Shown piece by piece: positions 6,139 through 12,433 of a DNA stretch of 12,433 bases. The stretch spans positions 1-12,433 of the forward strand of contig DVLP01000071.1 in assembly GCA_018715445.1 (NCBI GenBank), given 5' to 3'. The stretch's first letter is position 1. Every line of letters starts with the position of its first letter. The position numbers and the translations under genes are program-made. This stretch comes from Candidatus Avipropionibacterium avicola. GTDB taxonomy: Bacteria > Actinomycetota > Actinomycetes > Propionibacteriales > Propionibacteriaceae. The notes under the pieces are model-generated. The model saw only the letters and a list, made by a program, of their open reading frames with translations. It was not told the DNA's origin and ran no database searches.

Positions 6139-7716
6139 TCAGAGCGGACGCAGGGTCGCGGTGTCGACATCGGTGACGAATCGGGCCCCGAGCTCCTTGG
6201 GGGCGGTGTCATCGGCCTCGATCCACGGCACCGTCCAGAAGGTCGAGGTCATGGCGTCGGGGGTCAGCGTGACGTGGACGTAGCCGCGACGTCCGTCGTA
6301 CATCTTGACGTAGTCATGGGCGAGCCAGTCATCCTGCAGCCCGTCCTCCTTCTCGGTGTCGCCGTTCGAGGCGATCGAGCTGCACACCAGCTCCACCCCG
6401 ACGTTGGGACCGTCCGGATCGTCGAAGTCGGCCTTGAGCTCGGAGGCGACATGGCGATGGATGTCACCGGACAGCATCACCGCGTTGCGGCTGCGGCCCA
6501 TCGAGGCCAGGACGCGGCGTCGGTTGGCCGGGTAGCCGTCCCACATCTCCGTCCTGTCGTCGGTGACCGCGGTGAAGACCACCCCGTTGCCGAGGATGTT
6601 CCACAGGGCGTCGGATTCCTCGAGTCGCTCGGTCACCCAGGCCTCTTGCTCGGCGCCCAGGATCGTGCGGTCCTCCGATTGCTGGTCCTCGTCCGAGGTC
6701 GGCGCCGGATCGCGGAACTGACGACAGTCCAGCAAGGAGAACCGTGCCAAACCGCCGACGTCCACCCCGGCATTGATGTGGGACTCCGGGCCGTCGGGGA
6801 TCGCGGACACCTCGAGCGGCATGTGCTCGTAGAAAGCGCGGTAGGCCACCGCCATCCGGTGGACGAAGAGTTCGTCGCTGATGCCGGTGGTCGACACCTT
6901 CCCGCCGTAGTTGTTCTCGACCTCGTGGTCGTCCCACACCGCGATCGCAGGTGCCCGACGATGGACCGCTTGGAGGTGGGGATCGCTCTTGAACAGTCCG
7001 TACCGCAGGCGGTACTGCTCCAGGGTCTCGATCGTGACCGTGTGGGGCTCGGCCACCTCGACGCCCTGACGCCACAGGTTGGCCTCGGTGATCCCGTACT
7101 CGTAGATGTAGTCGCCGAGGAAGACCACCAGGTCGAGGTCCTCCTCCTGCGCGAGATGCTTGTGGGCCGTGAAATGTCCGTGGTACCAGGCCTGGCAGGA
7201 CGCGGTGGCGAAGCTGAAGGACTCGGGGATCTCACCGGGCGCCGGCAAGGTGGTGAAGCGTCCCACCGGGCTGGTCTGGTCTCCGACGGTGAAGCGGTAG
7301 AAGTACGCCGTCGACGGGTCGAGGCCCTTGACCCGCGGATGCACGGTGTGGGCCAGTTCCGCGGTCGCCAGTGCCTCGCCGTCGGCGACCACCGTGTCGA
7401 ACGACTCGTCGGTGGCCACCTCCCACTTCACCCCGACCGCACCGCGGGCCATCCCGCCGTGACCGTCCTCGGCCATCGGATCCGGGGCGAGCCTGGTCCA
7501 CAGCACCAGACCGTCGTGGCGCGGTGCGCCGGAGGCCACCCCGAGAGCGAACAAGCCGTCCGGCAGATCGCCCACCGGTGCCGCAGTGGCACCCGGTGCG
7601 TCAATGCCCAGCGCCAGGACGGTGCCGGTGACCCCGGCCAGTCCGAGCAGGGCACGCCGTGACACCGGTAGCCCGGCAGCAGCGGGCGAGGACGGAGTCG
7701 TCTGAGGTCGGGGCAT
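6139..7716 (-). CDS. PhoD-family alkaline phosphatase/phosphodiesterase, Tat-exported
   Basis: The 525-aa protein begins with a twin-arginine signal (SRRALLGLAG, R20-R21), a hydrophobic stretch and a cleavage region near GATAA (42-46). It should fold in the cytoplasm with metals bound and be exported. The PhoD N-terminal beta domain follows (FALGVASGAPRHDGLVLWTR). The metallophosphatase domain shows FATASCQA (C174, iron ligand position in PhoD), DLVVFLGDYIYEYG (D202), AVWDDHEVENNYGG (262-265) and LSGDIHRH (417-422). Known PhoD enzymes use Fe3+ and Ca2+ to release phosphate from mono- and diesters, often under phosphate starvation. Two ATGs stand in tandem (7719 and 7716). GGAGG is 3 bases before the first and 6 before the second, so the second is preferred. 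No clear PHO-box direct repeat is visible in the 46-50 bp upstream. Confidence 0.95.
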   Translation of the reverse strand: MPRPQTTPSSPAAAGLPVSRRALLGLAGVTGTVLALGIDAPGATAAPVGDLPDGLFALGVASGAPRHDGLVLWTRLAPDPMAEDGHGGMARGAVGVKWEVATDESFDTVVADGEALATAELAHTVHPRVKGLDPSTAYFYRFTVGDQTSPVGRFTTLPAPGEIPESFSFATASCQAWYHGHFTAHKHLAQEEDLDLVVFLGDYIYEYGITEANLWRQGVEVAEPHTVTIETLEQYRLRYGLFKSDPHLQAVHRRAPAIAVWDDHEVENNYGGKVSTTGISDELFVHRMAVAYRAFYEHMPLEVSAIPDGPESHINAGVDVGGLARFSLLDCRQFRDPAPTSDEDQQSEDRTILGAEQEAWVTERLEESDALWNILGNGVVFTAVTDDRTEMWDGYPANRRRVLASMGRSRNAVMLSGDIHRHVASELKADFDDPDGPNVGVELVCSSIASNGDTEKEDGLQDDWLAHDYVKMYDGRRGYVHVTLTPDAMTSTFWTVPWIEADDTAPKELGARFVTDVDTATLRPL

Positions 7717-7753
7717 CATGGTCCTCCATTGGATGGGCAGGCTCTTGACCCTA

Positions 7754-7767
7754 GACGACTCCTCGTC
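7754..7767. repeat. Short hairpin at the end of the TldE gene
   Basis: GACGA-CTCC-TCGTC is a perfect 5-bp inverted repeat with a 4-base loop. It overlaps the TldE stop codon (7766-7768) and sits in the gap before the PhoD-like gene. There is no T tract after it on the coding strand, so it is at best a weak attenuator or RNA-stability element. Confidence 0.3.
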
Positions 7768-9169
7768 AGGATGCCCGCGAAACCGTGGACATGTTGAAAT
7801 CCGGGATGCGCAGGGTCGGCATCGCCGTACGGGTGAACCAGTCGTTCCACTCACGGGGCAGCACGATCTCGGTGCGCGAGGCCTCGGTCGCACGACGCAG
7901 CAGGTCCAACGGGGACTCGTTGAACCGGAAGTTGTTGACGCTGCCGACCACCTCGCCGCCTTCGACGAGATGGACCCCGTCGCGGGTCAGGCCGGTCAGC
8001 AGGAGCGTCTCCGGGTCGACCTCGCGGATGTACCACAGGCAGGTGAGCAGCAGTCCGCGGTCGGTGGCGGCGACCATCTCGTCGAGCGTGGTGGTGGCAC
8101 CGGTGTCGAGGATCAGGTTGTCGATCTCGGGATGGGCGCCGCGCCCGGAGACCTGCCCCACCGAACGCGAGGCCAGCAGTTCGTTGACCACCCCGTCACG
8201 GATCCAGTCGGTCGGATCCAGGTCGGCCCCGTTGTCGAAGACCGACGAGATCCCTTCGGAGGAGCTCGCACTGACCACGAAGGGCGAGGCCTCCAACCCG
8301 GGATGGTCGGGGTCGGAGAACAATCGGTACGGCAAGGTCCCGAGTCGTTCACCGATCCGGGTCCGACCTCCGGGAAGGCTGTAGGCATTGCGACCTTCGG
8401 AGGCGTCACGCCAGCCCGCGCCCCAGTGGGCAGGGATCATCAGGTCGGCCACCGCCGACGGTGGCAGCAGCGTCTCGTACCGGCCGGCGGGCAGCTCGAT
8501 CTGACGCTCCGTCCAGCCGTACCGGGTCACCAGCTCCGGCCACAGGGCACTGACGTCGACATCACTGAAGTCACGGGTCGCCCGACCCAGCCAGACCGAC
8601 CGCTTCATGGCGCGGTCCTTGGCGTTGAGCTCGAGTCGACCGGTGGGCTGGACGTGGCGGCGCCGGATCCCGTTGCTGGTCCCGAGCCATGTGGTGGTGC
8701 AGATGTGCTCGACGAAGCCGAAGGTGGACAGATCGGCCGACTCCGCCTGGGAGAAGACCTCACCGAGATCGGCGGCCACTCGGGAGAGGACCTCGATCGA
8801 GGTGCCCTCGGCTGCGGATGAGAAGTCCGCATCCTGGCAGGCATCGACCAGATCCATGGTGTCCTCGGCTGCCGGGGCGGCCTCGGCGGCCCGCTCGGCC
8901 GAGCGCAGCAGGGCCAGTGCGTCGCCTCCGGAGGTGATCCGTCCCGACACGGTCCCACAGTGTGCGCCGTCGTCGCTGCGGCGGATCGCCACCACCGACA
9001 GGCTGCGGTCGTGCATCTGCCCGTTCGTGGTCAGCGCATTGTGGGCCCACCGCAGGTTGGCCTGCCCGGTCTCGGTCACGATGACCACGCACTCGTCGCT
9101 GCGTGAGGCTGCCATCAGCTCCTCGACGAGATCACTCGAGGCGATGGTGGTGCTGTCGAGGGTGCTCAT
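7766..9169 (-). CDS. tldE: TldE/PmbA-like protein, non-catalytic partner of TldD
   Basis: The 467-aa protein belongs to the TldD/PmbA (U62) family. It lacks the HExxxH metal-binding motif present in its neighbour, as expected for the TldE subunit of the heterodimeric protease. Conserved stretches near the C-terminus include NLILDTGATTTLDEMV, LLLTCLWYIREVDPETLLLT and GEVVGSVNNFRFNESPLDLL, typical of the domain that closes over the shared proteolytic chamber. In E. coli TldD/E removes leader peptides from modified peptides such as microcin B17 and degrades unfolded peptides. It is cytoplasmic with no signal peptide. The ATG at 9169 shares one base with the TldD stop (TGATG), with GGGGAG just upstream, so translation is coupled and equal dosage is likely. 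A much longer open frame extends leftward into tldD on this strand, but its composition is that of a shadow reading. Confidence 0.9.
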   Translation of the reverse strand: MSTLDSTTIASSDLVEELMAASRSDECVVIVTETGQANLRWAHNALTTNGQMHDRSLSVVAIRRSDDGAHCGTVSGRITSGGDALALLRSAERAAEAAPAAEDTMDLVDACQDADFSSAAEGTSIEVLSRVAADLGEVFSQAESADLSTFGFVEHICTTTWLGTSNGIRRRHVQPTGRLELNAKDRAMKRSVWLGRATRDFSDVDVSALWPELVTRYGWTERQIELPAGRYETLLPPSAVADLMIPAHWGAGWRDASEGRNAYSLPGGRTRIGERLGTLPYRLFSDPDHPGLEASPFVVSASSSEGISSVFDNGADLDPTDWIRDGVVNELLASRSVGQVSGRGAHPEIDNLILDTGATTTLDEMVAATDRGLLLTCLWYIREVDPETLLLTGLTRDGVHLVEGGEVVGSVNNFRFNESPLDLLRRATEASRTEIVLPREWNDWFTRTAMPTLRIPDFNMSTVSRAS

Positions 9170-10686
9170 CAGTTCTCCCCTTCGGCCAAGGTGTTGAGGA
9201 CGTTGACACCGCGGAAGACGGCGCTCGGGCAGCCATGGCTCACCGGGGCGACCTGACCCGGTTGGCCCTTGCCACAGTTGAAGGCCCCGCCGAGGACCCA
9301 GGTGTCGGGACCGCCCACCGCCTCCATCGATCCCCAGAAGTCGGTGGTGGTGGCCTGGTAGGCGACGTCGCGGACCTGACCGACGATCCGCCCACCCACG
9401 ATCCGGTGGAACCGCTGACCGGTGAACTGGAAGTTGTAGCGCTGCATGTCGATCGACCACGACTTGTCGCCGACGACGTACAACCCGTCCTCGACCGAGG
9501 AGATCAGCTCGTCGGTCGACGGGCCGGAAGGCTCGGCCAGCAAGGACACATTCGGCATCCGCTGCATCGGGATGTGACCCGAGGAGTCCGCGAAGGCACA
9601 CCCGTTGGACCGGTCCAGTCCCCGGGCGGCCGCCATCTGCCGGTTGAGCTGGTAGCCGACCAGGGTGCCGTTGCTGATCAGGTCGAACTCCTGACCGGAG
9701 ACACCCTCGTCGTCGAAGGCCACCGTGGCCAGGCCGTGGTCGACGGTCCGGTCCCCGGTGACGTTCATCACCGGGGATCCGTAGGCGAGCGTGCCCAGCT
9801 GGTCGACCGTGGCGAAGGAGGTGCCGGCGTAGGCGGCCTCGTAGCCCAGGGCCCGGTCCAGCTCGGTGGCATGGCCGATGGACTCGTGGATGGTCAGCCA
9901 CAGGTTCGACGGGTCGATCACCAGGTCGAGCGTGCCGGCCTCGACCGAGGGTGCCTTGACGTGTTCGGCCAACAGCTCGGGCAACTCGGCGACCTCGGCG
10001 TCGAAGTCCCACCCGGTGCCGGTGCAGTACTCCCAGCCCCGACCGGTCGGCGGCGCCAGGGTCCGCATCGTCGAGAAACCTTCCCCCACAGCGATCGCGG
10101 TCAGCTCGGGGTGGATGCGGACGCGTTGCTGCGTGGTGTCGGTGCCGTGGGAGTCGGCATAGAACTTGCACTCGTCGACGTAGTGGACCCGGGCCTGGGT
10201 GTGCGTGACGCCGTCGGCGGCCAGCAGCCGCTCCGACAGGTCGATCCATCGGCCCTGACGCTCGTGGTCGTCGACCTCGAACGGGTTCACCTCGTGCGGC
10301 GAGACCCACGTGGCACCAGCATGGCGGGGTTCGTCGGCCAGGGTGACCTCGGGTCCGGGCAGTCGGGCGGCGACCTCCGCGGTCGCCACGGCCTGCTCGG
10401 CCAGTCGGGCTGCTGCGTCGGTGGTGAGACTGACCCCTGCGGCGAATCCCCAGGCTCCACGGTGGACGACCCGGACGCTGATGCCCAGGTCGGTGCTGTC
10501 GGTCTGTGACTCGACGGCCACATCCCTGAGGCTCAGGACGCCTTCGCGGATCCGCTCGATCCGTACGTCGGCATGGCTGGCGCCGAGCTCTTGGGCACGG
10601 CTCAACGCAGCATCGGCGAGCGTGTGGAGCGGCAGCGCGGTGAAGTCGGGCGCCACGCAGCGCCCGGGGTTGGTGGACGTGACCAT
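9169..10686 (-). CDS. tldD: TldD-like metalloprotease subunit
   Basis: The 505-aa protein is the catalytic member of the TldD/TldE pair. The zinc site is HExxxH in [20 protein letters not shown] (H267, H272 in this numbering), completed by a distal cysteine (C471) in [20 protein letters not shown], matching the His-His-Cys ligand set known for TldD. The N-terminal domain begins about residue 20 with [19 protein letters not shown]. Known function is cleavage of peptides threaded into the TldD/E chamber, including leader removal from modified peptides. The ATG at 10686 is preferred over the in-frame GTG at 10710. Neither has a good ribosome site, but a TAGAGT -10-like box ends 7 bases before the ATG, which would give a near-leaderless mRNA. 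It is divergent from hisF. Confidence 0.92.
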   Translation of the reverse strand: MVTSTNPGRCVAPDFTALPLHTLADAALSRAQELGASHADVRIERIREGVLSLRDVAVESQTDSTDLGISVRVVHRGAWGFAAGVSLTTDAAARLAEQAVATAEVAARLPGPEVTLADEPRHAGATWVSPHEVNPFEVDDHERQGRWIDLSERLLAADGVTHTQARVHYVDECKFYADSHGTDTTQQRVRIHPELTAIAVGEGFSTMRTLAPPTGRGWEYCTGTGWDFDAEVAELPELLAEHVKAPSVEAGTLDLVIDPSNLWLTIHESIGHATELDRALGYEAAYAGTSFATVDQLGTLAYGSPVMNVTGDRTVDHGLATVAFDDEGVSGQEFDLISNGTLVGYQLNRQMAAARGLDRSNGCAFADSSGHIPMQRMPNVSLLAEPSGPSTDELISSVEDGLYVVGDKSWSIDMQRYNFQFTGQRFHRIVGGRIVGQVRDVAYQATTTDFWGSMEAVGGPDTWVLGGAFNCGKGQPGQVAPVSHGCPSAVFRGVNVLNTLAEGEN

Positions 10687-10766
10687 GGCAGGGACTCTAT
10701 CGGCTGACACTACGATGGGGCGTCAGTCCGGGGAGCACAGCGATCCCCGTGGGAATGGAGGTTGCG
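10687..10766. promoter_or_regulatory. Divergent intergenic region between tldD and hisF
   Basis: This 80-bp gap must hold promoters in both directions. On the minus strand TAGAGT (10699 down to 10694) lies 7 bases before the tldD ATG and can serve as a -10 box, with no good -35 at 17-18 bp. On the plus strand TACGAT (10711-10716) is a possible -10 for hisF, again without a consensus -35. No operator-like palindrome stands out. Confidence 0.4.
10757..10761 (+). promoter_or_regulatory. Ribosome binding site that fixes the hisF start
   Basis: GGAGG lies 5 bases before the GTG at 10767. It shows that this GTG, and not the upstream in-frame GTG (10749) or ATG (10755), is the start. The encoded [12 protein letters not shown] also aligns with the usual HisF N-terminus. 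Confidence 0.8.
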
Positions 10767-11549
10767 GTGAGTCTTGCCATCCGGGTGATCCCGTGTCTGG
10801 ACGTCCACGACGGGCGGGTCGTCAAGGGGGTCAACTTCACCCAGCTGCGTGATGCCGGTGACCCGGTCGAACTGGCGGCGGCCTACGACGCGGCCGGGGC
10901 CGACGAGCTCACCTTCCTCGACATCTCGGCCTCCTTCGAGGGCCGCGAGACCACCCGGGACGTGGTCGGTCGGACCGCGGAGACCGTCTTCATCCCCCTC
11001 ACGGTCGGGGGAGGGGTGAGCAGTGCTGACGACGTCGACGCCTTGCTGCGGGCCGGCGCGGACAAGGCCGCCATCAACACCTCGGCCGTCCATCGTCCCG
11101 AGGTCATCACCGAGATCACCCGTCGGTTCGGCAACCAAGTCCTGGTGCTGTCGGTCGATGCCCGTCGCGAGCCGGACCAGCCCTCCGGCTTCGGCGTGAC
11201 CACCCACGGTGGGCGCAAGTCGGCCGACCTGGACGCCTTGGAGTGGGCCCGTCGTGGCGTCGAGCTCGGGGTGGGGGAGATCCTGCTCAACTCGATGGAT
11301 GCCGATGGCACCACGGCCGGCTTCGACGTCGAGATGATTGCGGCGATGCGCCAGGTGGTCGACGTCCCGTTGATCGCCTCCGGTGGGGCCGGCAAGGCCG
11401 AGGACTTCGTGGCCGCCGTGGACGCCGGCGCCGATGCAGTGCTGGCCGCCAGCGTGTTCCACTTTGGTACCTTGAGCATCGCCGAGGTGAAGCACGCCCT
11501 CGCCGCGGCCGGACATCCCGTACGGCTGCCCACGACACAGGAGAACTGA
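10767..11549 (+). CDS. hisF: Imidazole glycerol phosphate synthase subunit HisF (cyclase)
   Basis: HisF is the cyclase half of the HisH/HisF amidotransferase in histidine biosynthesis. It uses ammonia made by HisH to convert PRFAR into imidazole glycerol phosphate and AICAR, in the cytoplasm. The 260-aa (beta/alpha)8 barrel has the catalytic aspartates D12 (RVIPCLDV) and D131 (VLSVDARR). Phosphate-binding elements are also present: LTVGGGVSS (78-86), AAINTSA (101-107) and PLIASGGAG (201-209). The start is GTG with GGAGG 5 bases upstream. HisH, HisA/PriA and HisI are not in the window; instead the gene is coupled through TGATG to a D-2-hydroxyacid dehydrogenase. Length is normal, with a short C-terminal tail (VRLPTTQEN). 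Confidence 0.97.
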   Translation: MSLAIRVIPCLDVHDGRVVKGVNFTQLRDAGDPVELAAAYDAAGADELTFLDISASFEGRETTRDVVGRTAETVFIPLTVGGGVSSADDVDALLRAGADKAAINTSAVHRPEVITEITRRFGNQVLVLSVDARREPDQPSGFGVTTHGGRKSADLDALEWARRGVELGVGEILLNSMDADGTTAGFDVEMIAAMRQVVDVPLIASGGAGKAEDFVAAVDAGADAVLAASVFHFGTLSIAEVKHALAAAGHPVRLPTTQEN

Positions 11550-12433
11550 TGCTGGCTTGGCTCCCGTACGCCGACGAGGACGAGCTCGTCTCGCGCATCG
11601 GACCGCTTCCTGACGGTGTCGAGTTTGAGCCGGTCGACCGGCATCAGCCCAACGGCCCCTCGATCGACCGGGTCGAGTTCTTCGTGCTGCCGTACCTGAC
11701 CGGGGCCAACTCCCTGGACCGGATCGCGGAGATGTCCTCGCTGCAGGTCGTGCAGACCCAGACGGCCGGTTTCGAGAACGTCATCGACCTGATCCCCGAT
11801 CCGGTCACGCTGTGCAACGGCGCCGGGATCCATGACACCGCCACCGCGGAGATGGCCCTGGCCCTGGCGCTGGCCAATGCCCGCCATGTCGACGTCTACG
11901 CCCGCAACCAGACCTCCGGCACCTGGAAGCCCCACTGGGGGTCCTCCCTGGCCGACCAGCGCATCACGATCCTGGGCTACGGCCGGATCGGCAAGGCCAT
12001 CGAGGCCAGGGTCGCCGGCTTCGAGCCGGCCTCGATCACCAAGGTGGCCAGCCGGGCCCGTGACGACATCCACGGCATCGACGAGCTCGCCGAGCTGTTG
12101 CCCCGCACCGACGTGCTCTTCGTGATCGCGCCGTTGACCCCGCAGACCGAGGGACTGCTGGACGCCGCCGCCCTGGCACTGCTGCCCGACAACGCCCTGG
12201 TGGTCAACGTGGCCCGCGGCAAGATCATCGACACCGACGCACTGGTGGCCGAGACCACCTCGGGCCGACTGCGCGCCGCCCTCGACGTGACCGATCCCGA
12301 ACCGCTGCCGCAGGACCATCCGCTGTGGACCATCCCCGGGGTGACCATCTCGCCCCATGTCGGTGGGGCCAGCAGCGCCTTCCACCCCCGTACCGACGCC
12401 CTGATCAAGGCACAGCTGCACCGCTGGGCCACG
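11549..12433 (+). CDS. D-isomer-specific 2-hydroxyacid dehydrogenase, 3' end outside the window
   Basis: The 295 residues present cover almost the whole of a D-2-hydroxyacid dehydrogenase, which interconverts a 2-hydroxyacid and a 2-ketoacid with NAD(P)H. The nucleotide-binding motif GYGRIG (143-148) is clear. The catalytic set is R223 (NVARGKIIDTDAL), E251 (DVTDPEPLPQDHPLW) and H270 (ISPHVGGAS). At the end of the second Rossmann strand, where NAD-specific enzymes carry an acidic residue, the sequence reads KVASRAR. A Ser-Arg pair suggests NADPH preference (inference). Substrate (glyoxylate/hydroxypyruvate, phosphoglycerate or another) cannot be assigned. The ATG shares its A with the hisF stop (TGATG), with AGGAG 5 bases upstream, so translation is coupled to hisF. 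The stop codon lies beyond the right edge. Confidence 0.92.
   Translation, partial: MLAWLPYADEDELVSRIGPLPDGVEFEPVDRHQPNGPSIDRVEFFVLPYLTGANSLDRIAEMSSLQVVQTQTAGFENVIDLIPDPVTLCNGAGIHDTATAEMALALALANARHVDVYARNQTSGTWKPHWGSSLADQRITILGYGRIGKAIEARVAGFEPASITKVASRARDDIHGIDELAELLPRTDVLFVIAPLTPQTEGLLDAAALALLPDNALVVNVARGKIIDTDALVAETTSGRLRAALDVTDPEPLPQDHPLWTIPGVTISPHVGGASSAFHPRTDALIKAQLHRWAT

Noticed and set aside
5443..7662. Open frame of 739 codons on the plus strand, opposite the PhoD-like gene
   Set aside because: It is antisense to a gene with full family motifs, is dominated by Gly/Arg/Val/Asp, has no recognisable domain, and is a typical high-GC shadow frame.
7720..7765. PHO box upstream of the PhoD-like gene
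   Set aside because: A single GGTCAA-like element is present but no pair of direct repeats, so phosphate control cannot be supported from sequence.
7720..7893. Longer N-terminus for the PhoD-like protein
   Set aside because: It would bury the Tat signal behind about 58 Arg/Pro/Cys-rich residues and overlap the end of TldE; the tandem ATG with GGAGG is a far better start.
9170..10309. Leftward-extended start for the TldE gene, overlapping tldD
   Set aside because: The added residues have shadow composition, and a good ribosome site plus TGATG junction supports the ATG at 9169.
9103..10509. Open frame of 468 codons on the plus strand, opposite tldD
   Set aside because: Antisense shadow of a gene with an intact HExxxH protease motif; no domain visible.
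10883..12421. Open frame of 512 codons on the minus strand, opposite hisF and the dehydrogenase
   Set aside because: It spans two confidently assigned genes on the other strand and has low-complexity composition without motifs.

Overview
The window is about 12.4 kb of very GC-rich, densely coding DNA. Several traits point to a high-GC Gram-positive actinobacterium: GTG starts, 1-4 bp gene overlaps, likely leaderless promoters, and a membrane-anchored mycoredoxin-like protein. The Propionibacteriales are one plausible home, but the order is a guess. There are 12 protein genes. Those at both window edges are incomplete. I see no rRNA, tRNA, CRISPR array, insertion sequence or phage gene, and no non-coding stretch longer than about 80 bp.

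Region A (1-4232, minus strand) reads like one five-gene operon transcribed leftward. In order it encodes: a short PEP-synthase-like protein (ATP-grasp plus phosphohistidine swivel domain); a RHG-type histidine phosphatase 4 bp downstream; a membrane-anchored glutaredoxin/mycoredoxin-like protein; a CPBP (CAAX-protease/Abi) membrane protease; and a CynX/NimT-like MFS transporter. The last two junctions are ATGA overlaps. The MFS gene carries an apparent one-base frameshift in a 7-base G run and runs off the left edge.

Region B (4233-5285, plus strand) is divergent from A. A 52-bp spacer holds a good promoter (TTGACA, 17 bp, GATCAT) that should start transcription at or next to the ATG, overlaid by an imperfect inverted repeat. 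Two genes follow with a GTGA overlap: a 126-aa helix-turn-helix protein and a 207-aa winged-helix-like protein. With the dikinase-like protein and the phosphatase of region A, they could form a phosphohistidine-based regulatory unit. This is the most interesting hypothesis in the window, but it is inference.

Region C (5302-7716, minus strand) encodes a Tat-exported PhoD-type alkaline phosphatase/phosphodiesterase. A fibronectin-III plus jelly-roll-like protein without a signal peptide follows.

Region D (7766-10686, minus strand) is a TldD/TldE (PmbA) metalloprotease pair with a TGATG junction. It lies divergent from region E (10767 to the right edge, plus strand): hisF (imidazole glycerol phosphate synthase cyclase subunit) coupled by a TGATG junction to a D-2-hydroxyacid dehydrogenase that runs off the right edge.
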